NCBI RefSeq assembly: GCF_000424265.1
Contig: NZ_AUJO01000012.1
Location: 1 to 64,000 of the forward strand
Source of the DNA: Butyrivibrio sp. WCD3002
GTDB lineage: Bacteria; Bacillota; Clostridia; Lachnospirales; Lachnospiraceae
DNA: 64,000 bases
Direction of reading: 5' to 3'
Positions 16,288-25,268 of this stretch are shown in pieces. How positions within the stretch are numbered: position 1 is the first letter of the stretch; each line of letters opens with the position of its first letter. Under the pieces are notes generated by a model. The model worked only from the letters and a program-made list of their open reading frames with translations. It had not been told where the DNA came from and did no database searches. The position numbers and the translations under genes were made by a program.

Positions 16288-17859
16288 TTAGTATTTAATT
16301 GCACCGCTGTCAAAATAGGCAGCTCTTTCATCGAGTATCTCTCCGAGACCATTCTTCATAAGCCTGTTTTCCTCATCGAGCCTTATCTCATTAAAATCTG
16401 CCGGATTACAGCAAATAAGATTATATGCGTATTCAACCACCATCTGATCAAGCTTCGTCTGATATTTCGCCTCAGGCTCAAGAGATACATTACTTGTTAA
16501 GAAAAAGTAGTTGTCCGTGGTACATACATCATAGAACTTCTCATACCACTCCTGATCTGCCCAGTCAGATCCATAAGCCCATGTTGAAATCTGCTTTTCT
16601 CTGTCATTCTCGAAAAACAGGTTATTAACAATGCAGTAGTCATGAGGTGTTCCGGGATACTTATTTTCCTTAAGCTCATCGCTTGTAAGATCCCTTGGCG
16701 CACCCTTGTCTGTCAGCTTATGATCCGGTGTATATGCTACATCCACAGCGTTCTCAGTAACCGCAAGCCAGTTGAGGTACTTCATTACCGCATCTACCTT
16801 GTCCTTACTTCTGTTTGGAACCATGATATAAAGTCCGGTTGAAGGCTCACAGACATTCCTGTATCCGCCATTCGGAAGATCAAAACACATAACAGGATCA
16901 AAGCAGATATGACCTTCATTCTTATTCAGTTCAGCAAAAAGACTGAAGGGTGCAGTGTTATCATCCACGAAAAATCCAACCTTACCGCTCTTTATGGCCT
17001 CCATAAATTTTGTATTATCCTTGTCTGCGGCAAAATCCAGCGTTATAAGTCCGTCATTGTAGTATCTGTTAAGCTCCTTAAGTCCGATATTTGCTTCATC
17101 TGTAAGAACCAAAAATCTTTCCGAGTAAAGATATGAGTCCCTGGGGCTTAGCTCTTCGATAAATGATCCAACAAAACTGTTGTAGGCCTTCTCAGAGTTG
17201 ATCGTACCGCCCATAGCCCAGGGTATAACGTCATCCACTCCGCCGGGATTCTTTTCTTTCACGGCGTAGAGGTATTTCTCAAGCTCTTCCTTATTAGTAG
17301 GCTCATTCATTCCAAGAGCTTCACACCAGTCTCTTCTGACATATGCCACATGCCTTGGCATCACAAAGCCTCTGTGCTTTACGATGGCTGCCTGCAGGTC
17401 ATTGTACTGTCCCATCTTCTGCAGTTCACCGATGTTCTTCGAAATGTCCTTGCCATAATTCTTATAAGCCTCTGTCAGGTCGGATATCTGTCCCATGCCT
17501 GCCAGTTTTCCAAAAAGAGATTTGGAGTAAGAAAAAACTATGTCAGGTGCAGTTCCATCATCGATCATCTTCTGGACGGTTTCATTGGTGTTCTCTCTTT
17601 TTACAGAAGTAAAATGAACCTCAACTCCGGTCTCTTTTTGCACCTGATTTCTGATCCATACGGCAAGAGCGTTATCATCAAAGCCAACGCCATCCGGCAA
17701 ATCTCCCCGATCCCAGATCATGCAGGTAATGTAGTTAGTATTGGCTTCATTGGGATCGAAGGTATCTTCGCCGCCAAAAAGGCCGCAGCCCACGCACGAC
17801 ACTACAAGTACTGCCGCCAATAAAATACTGATGATTTTCTTAATGTAGCTTCCCCTCAT
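16288..17859 (-). CDS. Extracellular solute-binding lipoprotein (ABC type)
   Basis: A 523-residue exported lipoprotein, with lipobox cysteine at residue 22 (VVSC) or 25, belonging to the family 1 type of ABC solute-binding proteins. It is larger than usual (about 520 against 420 residues), similar to LipO-like binding proteins of Firmicutes. No permease or ATPase gene is nearby, so it either serves a transporter encoded elsewhere or acts as a sensor. The gene lies 10 bases after lacI, with malQ upstream, which suggests a glucan or oligosaccharide ligand by context only. Confidence 0.85.
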   Translation of the reverse strand: MRGSYIKKIISILLAAVLVVSCVGCGLFGGEDTFDPNEANTNYITCMIWDRGDLPDGVGFDDNALAVWIRNQVQKETGVEVHFTSVKRENTNETVQKMIDDGTAPDIVFSYSKSLFGKLAGMGQISDLTEAYKNYGKDISKNIGELQKMGQYNDLQAAIVKHRGFVMPRHVAYVRRDWCEALGMNEPTNKEELEKYLYAVKEKNPGGVDDVIPWAMGGTINSEKAYNSFVGSFIEELSPRDSYLYSERFLVLTDEANIGLKELNRYYNDGLITLDFAADKDNTKFMEAIKSGKVGFFVDDNTAPFSLFAELNKNEGHICFDPVMCFDLPNGGYRNVCEPSTGLYIMVPNRSKDKVDAVMKYLNWLAVTENAVDVAYTPDHKLTDKGAPRDLTSDELKENKYPGTPHDYCIVNNLFFENDREKQISTWAYGSDWADQEWYEKFYDVCTTDNYFFLTSNVSLEPEAKYQTKLDQMVVEYAYNLICCNPADFNEIRLDEENRLMKNGLGEILDERAAYFDSGAIKY

Positions 17860-17869
17860 AAAAGCCTCA

Positions 17870-18913
17870 TTATTCTACGAAATGCTTGATTGTCGATTCG
17901 CCTATTATAAGTTCTCCCGGAAAAACAATATGTCTGTGACTGCTTCTTGACTCAATGATGTCAAAAAGAAGCTTCACCGTTTCCCTTGAAATCTGATCTA
18001 AAGGCTGACTGATTGTAGTAAGTCTGGGATTTGAATATCTCCCAATCTCCATTCCGTCAAAGCCGCATACGCTGATATCCTCAGGTACCCTTAAGCCCGC
18101 ATCGGCAATAGCTCTCATGGCACCTATTGCCAAAAGATCTGTCACGCAGAAAATTGCTGATATATCTTTTCCCGACTCAATAATTCTCTGGGTGGTTCTA
18201 TAGCCATTCTCCACTGAGAAATGCTCCATGGTCTGATCTACATAAAAAATATTCCCTTCATCAACAGGAATCTTCCTCATGACAAAAGCATCACGATATC
18301 CTTCCAGACGAAGGTGTCCGACAGAGCGCCTTCCCATAGCCTCGGTTATTATGGCTATATTGGTGTGCCCAAGATTCATAAGATATTGAGTTATATGTCT
18401 TGCTTCAATCCTATCGTCAACCGATACTGTGGAATACTCCGCAGTGGTGTTTTCATCAAGAAGAGTGGCACCTATAGTTGAGAAAACAGCCGGAATCTTA
18501 AGCTCACGGAGCTTTTGTCTTGACTGCTCCGTTCCTCCTCCGAGGAAAATAATTCCCCTTAAGCGTTTTTCATTTTCAAGCTCAAGAGCAACGTCCGCTT
18601 CATCCTCCTCCGCACCTGCATGGCGAAGGACCAGGGCATAATTCTGCCTGTCTATCTCCTTCTCCAGAATATCTATCATGGGTGTGAAAAAAGGATTGGT
18701 GATTCCCTTTATAACAACACCGATACACTTGGCATCGGTGCGCTTTAAATTTCTTGCACTGTCATTTGGAACATACCCCGTTTCCTTTATGACAGAAAGA
18801 ACCTTTTCTCTGGTTTTGGCGCTTACGTCCAAATGTCCGTTGATGACGCGGGAGACTGTGCTGACACCAACGCCGGACAGTCTTGCCACATCAACAATAG
18901 TAATCTTAGACAT
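17870..18913 (-). CDS. LacI/GalR family regulator
   Basis: A 347-residue repressor with an N-terminal HTH (ITIVDVARLSGVGVSTVSRV, residues 4-23, and the INGHLDVS hinge approach) and a periplasmic-binding-protein-like ligand domain. ATG 18913 is chosen over an in-frame GTG at 18919; it overlaps the malQ stop by eight bases and uses a GGAAG site inside malQ. Co-transcription with malQ and the solute-binding gene suggests a maltodextrin-like effector, but this is inference. Confidence 0.92.
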   Translation of the reverse strand: MSKITIVDVARLSGVGVSTVSRVINGHLDVSAKTREKVLSVIKETGYVPNDSARNLKRTDAKCIGVVIKGITNPFFTPMIDILEKEIDRQNYALVLRHAGAEEDEADVALELENEKRLRGIIFLGGGTEQSRQKLRELKIPAVFSTIGATLLDENTTAEYSTVSVDDRIEARHITQYLMNLGHTNIAIITEAMGRRSVGHLRLEGYRDAFVMRKIPVDEGNIFYVDQTMEHFSVENGYRTTQRIIESGKDISAIFCVTDLLAIGAMRAIADAGLRVPEDISVCGFDGMEIGRYSNPRLTTISQPLDQISRETVKLLFDIIESRSSHRHIVFPGELIIGESTIKHFVE

Positions 18914-20441
18914 TAGCACATCTTCCGTAGGTCTTTGCCATATCCTTCATTCTCTCGGCAAGCTCAGGTGTGATGGCATCACTCTTCATACGCCATGTCC
19001 AGTTCTTACCAAGTGTTGAAGGTGTATTGATTCTGGCTTCGCTTCCAAGCTCCAGATAGTCCTGCATAGGAATAATAGCTGTATCCGATACGCTCATGAA
19101 GGTAGCCCTTATGAACTCCCAGGTCACATTCTTATTGGACTTAAGGTTCAGATACTTCTTAGCGAAAGCCTTATCGGTTCTCGGAATGGTCTTAAACCAT
19201 CCAAGGGTTGTATCGTTATCGTGGGTTCCGGTGTAAACGATACTGTTCTTCACATAGTTGTGAGGCAGATAATCACTCTCTTCTCTTGCATCGAATGCAA
19301 ACTGCAAAATCTTCATTCCGGGGAACCCTGTCTTTTTAACAAGGGCAATTACAGAAGGTGTGAGGTATCCAAGATCCTCAGCGATGACTCTGATATTGCC
19401 AAGCTCCTTCTTCATTACATCAAAAAGCTTGTAGCCGGGGCCCTTTACCCATTTACCGTTCTCAGCTGTGGGATCGCCGTAAGGAATTGAATAATACTCA
19501 TCAAAACCTCTGAAGTGATCGATTCTGATAACGTCATAAAGCTTGTAGCAGCCGCGGATTCTTGCGATCCACCACTTAAAGCCTGTCTCTTCATGATAAT
19601 CCCACTTATAGAGCGGATTACCCCAAAGCTGTCCTGTTCTTGAAAAAGCATCTGGCGGACATCCCGCAACAGCTATCGGAAGATTCTTCTTATCAAGCTG
19701 GAAAAGCTGCGGATTTGCCCATGTATCCGCAGAATCGAAAGCCACGTAAATCGGAATATCACCGATGATATCTATTCCCTTGCTGTTAGCATAAGCCTTA
19801 AGCTCAAACCACTGCTTCATGAAAAGGAACTGGATGAACTTATGAAGACCGATCTTATCAGCATATTTTTTCTTTGCTTCATCAAGATCCTTCTTCTTTC
19901 TGAGGCGAAGACCCTCAGGCCACTCAACCCAGCTAAGACCGTCATAGCGCATCTTAAGAGACATATAAAGAGCATAGTCCTCTACCCAATCTGCGTTTTC
20001 CTTAACAAAAGCATCGAATTCTTTCTTGAGCTCAGCCTTAGGCTTTTTCTTGCTATTTGCAGAAAGGCCGCTGTTAACATAAGCTGTCTCCAAAACCACA
20101 TAGCGGTTCTTGAAAAGACGCTCATAATCAACATGCTCAGGATCTGAACCAAAATTAACCTTCTCAAGATCTGCAGCCTTAAGATAGCCTTCCTCGATAA
20201 GCTTCTCAAGATCCACAAAATAGGGATTTCCTGCATAGGTTGAGAATGACTGATACGGAGAGTCTCCGTAGCTTGTGGGTCCAAGAGGCAGAAGCTGCCA
20301 GTAGCTCTGACCAGCATCTGCAAGGAAATCTACATACTCGTATGCCTCCTTGGAAAATGTGCCGATTCCGTATTTAGACGGAAGGCTGAAAATGGGCATA
20401 AGCACACCGCATTTTCTTGGATTCTTTACTTTCTTTGCCAT
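18906..20441 (-). CDS. malQ: 4-alpha-glucanotransferase (amylomaltase)
   Basis: A 511-residue GH77 enzyme that transfers alpha-1,4-glucan chains during maltodextrin or glycogen use in the cytoplasm. The nucleophile Asp is in DVIRIDHFRGFDEYY (about 293-307), the acid Glu in RVIAEDLGYL (about 343-352), and the transition-state Asp in YTGTHDNDTT. It heads an apparent five-gene unit. A weak LacI-operator-like sequence with a central CG (TTAATACGCGATAA, 20487-20500) lies upstream. Confidence 0.95.
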   Translation of the reverse strand: MAKKVKNPRKCGVLMPIFSLPSKYGIGTFSKEAYEYVDFLADAGQSYWQLLPLGPTSYGDSPYQSFSTYAGNPYFVDLEKLIEEGYLKAADLEKVNFGSDPEHVDYERLFKNRYVVLETAYVNSGLSANSKKKPKAELKKEFDAFVKENADWVEDYALYMSLKMRYDGLSWVEWPEGLRLRKKKDLDEAKKKYADKIGLHKFIQFLFMKQWFELKAYANSKGIDIIGDIPIYVAFDSADTWANPQLFQLDKKNLPIAVAGCPPDAFSRTGQLWGNPLYKWDYHEETGFKWWIARIRGCYKLYDVIRIDHFRGFDEYYSIPYGDPTAENGKWVKGPGYKLFDVMKKELGNIRVIAEDLGYLTPSVIALVKKTGFPGMKILQFAFDAREESDYLPHNYVKNSIVYTGTHDNDTTLGWFKTIPRTDKAFAKKYLNLKSNKNVTWEFIRATFMSVSDTAIIPMQDYLELGSEARINTPSTLGKNWTWRMKSDAITPELAERMKDMAKTYGRCANV

Positions 20442-20520
20442 TTCAATTTGTCCTTCTTTATATGTAAAAATTTGTATTACCTAAAATTAATACGCGATAA
20501 CCACCCAAAGGCATCAATTT

Positions 20521-21447
20521 TTACAGCCCATTATCACGAATACCCCAGATAAGATTTCTCCACTGATCCATCTGCTCTGTGGTCATGAATCCGTTTGATG
20601 TTCCCATATAACCAATCTTGTAGGATGAGAACAGCAGTGCATTCTTAATAGCATTAACAGAATCGCCTGTCTCCTGATAGTAGTGAAGGAAGCATGCAAA
20701 AAGCGCATTACCTGCACCGACAGTATTGACGATCTCGTTTGTCTTAACCGTCTTATAATCTGCGATGAACTCTCCCTTCTTATCAAAGAGGATTACACCC
20801 TTTGAACCGCGACCCATAATGATGATCTCTGTTCCGTAGGTCTTACTGATTCCCCTTATGAAATCATAGGGATCCTCTTCCAGCTGATCATCCGAGAAAT
20901 AAAGGATTGATGCAGCATCCAGGAAATCTCTGTTATATTTTTCCTTCTCTCTGCAGAAATTACGGATATTTACCGCAAGCTTTTTACCATGCTCGGCAGC
21001 TGCTATTGCAAAAGGTCTGCAGAAGTTAGCATTTGCAAGAACCATCATGTCAGCCCAGCCTGCAAGAGGTGCAAACATGGACATGTCATATACCTTATCT
21101 CGAAGGTCCTTGATATCCTCAAAAATCTGCTTCTGTCTGTCCTTATCATAAAGGATGACACAGTTCGGGGTTTCTTCCATCATCTGAACCACATAATTAG
21201 TGGACAGCTGAATCTTGTTTCCGGGCGGATTAAGCTCATCAACAGACCTGTCACGGCCGATTATAGACATAAATTCAACCTCATCTCCGAGCCATCTGAG
21301 CGCAAGAGATTCATTGTAAGCATCCCCGCCAAGACCGGTGTAGATCGAATTGACCTGAGTTGTTAAGGGAGCATAGGTTATCGGAACCTTGTCCACTCTG
21401 ACAATCGTTTCAACCTGCGTAATACCAGCAACCACAAATTTACCCAT
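20521..21447 (-). CDS. PfkB-family sugar kinase homologue with GAGN motif
   Basis: A 308-residue protein of the ribokinase/PfkB fold. The N-terminal Gly-Gly motif is present (YTGLGGDAYNES, about 36-47). The C-terminal signature, usually DTxGAGD with the last Asp as catalytic base, reads NTVGAGN (241-247); I checked the codons. Either the enzyme is inactive and binds sugar or nucleotide only, or Asn is tolerated in this subgroup. AAGGAGG precedes the ATG, next to a CCGGA/TCCGG hairpin. The substrate is unknown. Confidence 0.8.
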   Translation of the reverse strand: MGKFVVAGITQVETIVRVDKVPITYAPLTTQVNSIYTGLGGDAYNESLALRWLGDEVEFMSIIGRDRSVDELNPPGNKIQLSTNYVVQMMEETPNCVILYDKDRQKQIFEDIKDLRDKVYDMSMFAPLAGWADMMVLANANFCRPFAIAAAEHGKKLAVNIRNFCREKEKYNRDFLDAASILYFSDDQLEEDPYDFIRGISKTYGTEIIIMGRGSKGVILFDKKGEFIADYKTVKTNEIVNTVGAGNALFACFLHYYQETGDSVNAIKNALLFSSYKIGYMGTSNGFMTTEQMDQWRNLIWGIRDNGL

Positions 21448-21500
21448 TTTGTGCCTCCTTAATTTCTCCGGAAAAATCCGGCAATTTTACTTCACGGTAA

Positions 21501-22103
21501 TCAGTCGTATGTCAAAACTCTTAGCATCTCCAGATATCTGATGACCTCAGCAAGATAATCATCAGCTCTGAAATCGCCCTCCCTAAACCTGCCTTGCAGC
21601 ACTCCTTCCTTTGTCATCTCCACTATATTCTCAACCAGCTCATAATTGGCATCCTGTTTAAATCTTGTTATATCGCCCCTGTCCAGGATACTCTTTAAGT
21701 TCGCCTCGAAAGCTTCTCTCGCAGGAAGAATGGCAGTTGCAGCTTCTGGAGTATCTTCTCTGGCTGCACTGTACAAAAACAGACGAATGTAAGGATACTG
21801 CTTCATACAGGTTGCAAGCACCTTCTCAACTTCCTCCCTAATTGTAAAAAAGTCTGTCTCATCCTTGGAAATACCCGTGTTGATCTCAATATTTATAACA
21901 CGGGTGCTGTAATCGTAGACGAATTGATATAACCCCAGCTTGGTTTCGAAATAATGAAAAATTAACCCCTTACTAATTCCGGCCATTCTCACTATATCAT
22001 CAGTGCTCGCATGCATATAACCGCCAAGTGCGAATGCCTTAAGCGCTGCATTGATTATTCGGTCCTGCTTTTCTTTCTTTAAGTCAAAAAACTTCTCATT
22101 CAT
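21501..22103 (-). CDS. TetR/AcrR family regulator
   Basis: A 200-residue repressor with an N-terminal HTH (about residues 10-57: RIINAALKAFALGGYMHAST, then GISKGLIFHYF) and a helical ligand-binding domain. The start is ATG 22103, with AGGAG eleven bases upstream; an upstream in-frame extension to 22154 lacks a ribosome site. It is divergent from the acidic protein gene at 22284 and upstream of the PfkB homologue, which are its likeliest targets. An imperfect GAC-N7-GTC element lies in its leader. Confidence 0.9.
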   Translation of the reverse strand: MNEKFFDLKKEKQDRIINAALKAFALGGYMHASTDDIVRMAGISKGLIFHYFETKLGLYQFVYDYSTRVINIEINTGISKDETDFFTIREEVEKVLATCMKQYPYIRLFLYSAAREDTPEAATAILPAREAFEANLKSILDRGDITRFKQDANYELVENIVEMTKEGVLQGRFREGDFRADDYLAEVIRYLEMLRVLTYD

Positions 22104-22283
22104 AGAAAAAGGATCTCCTGTGATTGACCGGCTTAGTCCATTTAAATATAGCATTTTCTGGCATTTTTTTCAACGATTTAATCTCAAGTGCTTTTCTTAT
22201 CTGACAATTTGTATTAAAATCAATTTATGTTCTGTTGTATTTTTTACAAATCCAAGCAGGGCTACATTATGAAGGGAGAATAT

Positions 22284-22613
22284 ATGTCTAAGCATTTTGG
22301 AAAAATAGTTCTTTTTGCAGCTGCTGCAGGCGCTGCCGCTGCAGGTGTTTATTATTATCTTACACAGAAGGATTCAGATTTTGATGATGACTTCGATGAT
22401 TTTGAGGAATTTGATGAAGAGGATCTTGATGATGAGGAGCCTAAGAGTTCCATCGGACGTCACTATGTAAGCCTCAATTCTTCAGCTGCTGAAGAGGATC
22501 TTGCAGACGAAGATGATGATTCTGAAGATAGCGAGCCCGTTAAAACAGAAGAGTTCTTCGATGATGAAGACGATGATATAAATGATCTCAAGAAGATGGA
22601 CGGCGCACTTTGA
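22284..22613 (+). CDS. Small acidic membrane-anchored protein
   Basis: A 109-residue protein with an Ala/Gly-rich N-terminal transmembrane segment (about residues 6-26) followed by a strongly acidic region of Asp and Glu runs (FDDDFDDFEEFDEEDLDDEE near 34-53) and no recognisable fold. AGGGAGA lies four bases before the ATG. It resembles small YtxH-like or hypothetical proteins with a glycine-zipper-type helix, but I cannot assign a family. A rho-independent terminator follows directly. Confidence 0.7.
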   Translation: MSKHFGKIVLFAAAAGAAAAGVYYYLTQKDSDFDDDFDDFEEFDEEDLDDEEPKSSIGRHYVSLNSSAAEEDLADEDDDSEDSEPVKTEEFFDDEDDDINDLKKMDGAL

Positions 22614-22636
22614 TTTACCAAATATGAGATTTTTAT

Positions 22637-22671
22637 GGCCCGCAGGATTATCTTGATCCCGCGGGTCTTTT
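22637..22671 (+). terminator. Terminator of the acidic protein gene
   Basis: The stem 22639-22648 with 22656-22665 (one mismatch, plus G-U closing pairs) is followed by TCTTTTTAT on the plus strand, 25 bases after the stop. The minus-strand side has no T-run. Confidence 0.8.
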
Positions 22672-22676
22672 TATAG

Positions 22677-24101
22677 TCATCTGTAACTTCCGTTAACTCT
22701 TTTGAACTCTTTCTTATATTCGTACATCCGCTGGTCAGCTCTTTTTAGTACTTCCTCAACTGACTTGTCAAGCAATGGATCAAAGATTGCATGTCCATAA
22801 GAAGCCGAGTACCTGTAGTACGGTTCTACTTCCATATTGTTGTAAGCCGCTGTGAAAGCATTCTCCATATCATCTACAAGTTCCATCCTGGTATCATAAT
22901 CAGCATCCTTTAGAATGACCACAAATTCATCCCCGCCAATTCGAAATACCGGCGATTTCTTGAAAGCGTTGCATATAATACTACAACACCCCTTTATATA
23001 TTCATCGCCCAGCTCGTGGCCATAAGTATCATTCACATACTTAAGATTATTCACGTCAATCATCACGAAGCCAAAACAAAACAGCTTTTTCTCATCAACA
23101 TCTTCCTGCAACTTAGCTATAGCGCCATTGTAGGCCGTTTTACTGCCAACGGAAGTCAGGGCGTCCTTGTAGGCCGTTTCGCTTATTTCTTCTATCTCAT
23201 TCTTGGCCCTGTTGAAGCTGGACACATAATAAGCACTGTCCTTAAGCGAAAGAAGCAAAGCGTTATACAGCTCATCTATCTCATTATTCAGATGAATGTT
23301 CAGTGATTCGAATCCGTTTAGGTTATCGAACCTGTCTTTGTCTGTATCAAACTTAAAGGACTGGATACAGCTTGTCATCTTTTCAAGGGGTCTGAACAGA
23401 ATTACAGAGAGCAGGATATTTACACCTATGATAACAGCAAGTATTACAACCGTTATTACCACCAACAGCTCAATAATAAACTGGATTCCTTTTCCGTACA
23501 GCTCATTGAGAGAGAAATCAACACCCATACTGCACATATAATTACCTTCGCTGTCCATTACCGGCTTGATATACGCAAGGAACGTAACTTCCCTCTCGCC
23601 TATCCGGTTTTTTTCAAATACACATTCCTGACCGGAAATCATTCGGTCATAGACAGCGGCGGTCTCTTCGTCTGCTAAATAAGTATTTCCAACCGTGGCG
23701 ATAGATCCATAGAGCGTACTGTCCTCGCCTGTCTCAATCATATCCACGATCACACGACCGTTTAACGGACCATCTTCTTTATCCTTGTAAAACTTATATA
23801 TGTATATGTGTTTTACATCAAGGTAGCTATCCATAATGAGCTTATAATGCTCAGTAAGATCTTTATACTCGTCTAAGGAATAATTATTCTCCATATAATA
23901 ATCTATCTTCTGGGCATCAAAGTTCTCAGCCATAAGCATAGTTATGCCTTGTGCCATCTTAACGTGCTTCTCCACGTTAATTTCTTCGTATCTCTTATAT
24001 GAAATACCGATTATCGATGAGCCTAATATCAGAAGGCTCAATATAATGATAGATGGTATGCGGTATTTGAGGCTCATGTATTTTTTCAAAATCCGCTTCA
24101 T
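22677..24101 (-). CDS. Membrane diguanylate cyclase (GGDEF)
   Basis: A 474-residue protein that should make cyclic di-GMP. It has a transmembrane helix at about 14-32, an extracytoplasmic sensor region (about 33-205), a second helix (about 206-232), a HAMP-like/coiled linker and a C-terminal GGDEF domain with intact RIGGDEFVVIL. The RxxD inhibitory site usually found just upstream is absent (FKKS), so product inhibition is probably lacking. Monocistronic, convergent with the acidic protein gene. Confidence 0.93.
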   Translation of the reverse strand: MKRILKKYMSLKYRIPSIIILSLLILGSSIIGISYKRYEEINVEKHVKMAQGITMLMAENFDAQKIDYYMENNYSLDEYKDLTEHYKLIMDSYLDVKHIYIYKFYKDKEDGPLNGRVIVDMIETGEDSTLYGSIATVGNTYLADEETAAVYDRMISGQECVFEKNRIGEREVTFLAYIKPVMDSEGNYMCSMGVDFSLNELYGKGIQFIIELLVVITVVILAVIIGVNILLSVILFRPLEKMTSCIQSFKFDTDKDRFDNLNGFESLNIHLNNEIDELYNALLLSLKDSAYYVSSFNRAKNEIEEISETAYKDALTSVGSKTAYNGAIAKLQEDVDEKKLFCFGFVMIDVNNLKYVNDTYGHELGDEYIKGCCSIICNAFKKSPVFRIGGDEFVVILKDADYDTRMELVDDMENAFTAAYNNMEVEPYYRYSASYGHAIFDPLLDKSVEEVLKRADQRMYEYKKEFKRVNGSYR

Positions 24102-24284
24102 AAAATACCCTCGACTGCTAACTCCCTATGGCATTCCCTTTACCGGTAAAATCGGCAACTGCTACTATAATTATCTCATTATTTTACATTGATAAAAATT
24201 AAAAAAAAGTAAAAAATGTAAAGTCTCTATTGCTTACCAGGACTGGGGTTACAGCATTAAACTAATGTCTGAATCGCAAAGAAA

Positions 24285-24317
24285 AAGAGGATATCGTAAC
24301 ATCTCCGACATCCTCTT
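24285..24317 (-). terminator. Terminator after the DUF2225 gene
   Basis: A 12-base stem with one mismatch (24285-24296 with 24306-24317) is followed by a T-rich run on the minus strand. It closes the glnS-DUF2225 unit. Confidence 0.7.
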
Positions 24318-24380
24318 GGATTCTTTTTGTTGTCCGGGCCAAGGTTAACTTAATGATATAATCCCGGTCTTTTCTATGTT

Positions 24381-25244
24381 TTATGCCTGTGCAGGAGGAT
24401 TATTCTTCATATCCTCAGCAATCTTTTCCTTAAGGTCTTTTGCCTTCTCCTTAAGACGTGAGTTAGCTGTTCTTGACATGATGATATTTCCGACCATCTT
24501 GTTGGCAAGATCATAATCCTTAACCTCGAGACCGATGGCAGCCATGAGATAGTCAAGAGTAAGCTCATCCATTCCGGCAATAGGAGGTGTCTCACTCTGT
24601 CTAGCAATTACAAATCCGTCGAGAGCCTTTTTAAGAAGCTCAAGCTCCTCAGCCTTATTGGCCTTCTGCTTATCCTCATAGCCCTCTGTCGCAGGGTCCA
24701 TGTGCTCGTTCTCGCCGCGGATAAGCCATGCCATCTTAAGGCAAAGGTATGCCTTCTCTGAGTTCTTGGATTTCTTAACCATTGCTGTAGCAATAGCCAG
24801 TTCGTATCTCATTCTGGCTTCTTCGTAGGTGTAGGTCACCTTGCCGAACTCATGCTTTTTATAGTTGGCACTAATCTTATTCTTGATCTCATCGATCTGG
24901 AACTTGGTCAGATTTCCATAGTATTTTGCCAGAGTGGAATATCCACAGTTAGGACAGGTAACTATGTCGTACTTGCTTGGGTCAATCTCATTGTATGTGT
25001 TTCGAAGATCCACATCCTGGCTCTTAACACGCACTTTTCCTGATCTTACTGTCTTAGAATCAAATGCAGTGTCACAGATAGGGCAAGTGTATTTCTTGTC
25101 AAAAACAAGAGTCTCCTCATTTAGAGGCAGAGCCTGCCTTTTAGGCTCTTCCTTTTTTGCTGCCTTCTTTTTAGGATCCTCGTAGAGTTCTTCCTCTTCA
25201 AGTGCTCCAAGTCCAAATTTCTTAAGTCCGTCTAAAAATCCCAT
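24381..25244 (-). CDS. DUF2225 family zinc-binding protein
   Basis: A 287-residue cytoplasmic protein with the DUF2225 pattern. Two CxxC pairs (CPICDTAF near 54 and CPNCGYS near 97) probably bind zinc, and the rest is mainly helical, TPR-like. The first 40 residues are charged and low-complexity. It lies 24 bases after glnS and ends at a good terminator. Molecular role not known. Confidence 0.85.
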   Translation of the reverse strand: MGFLDGLKKFGLGALEEEELYEDPKKKAAKKEEPKRQALPLNEETLVFDKKYTCPICDTAFDSKTVRSGKVRVKSQDVDLRNTYNEIDPSKYDIVTCPNCGYSTLAKYYGNLTKFQIDEIKNKISANYKKHEFGKVTYTYEEARMRYELAIATAMVKKSKNSEKAYLCLKMAWLIRGENEHMDPATEGYEDKQKANKAEELELLKKALDGFVIARQSETPPIAGMDELTLDYLMAAIGLEVKDYDLANKMVGNIIMSRTANSRLKEKAKDLKEKIAEDMKNNPPAQA

Positions 25245-25268
25245 TTTGTCTCCTCTATGATATCTAAC

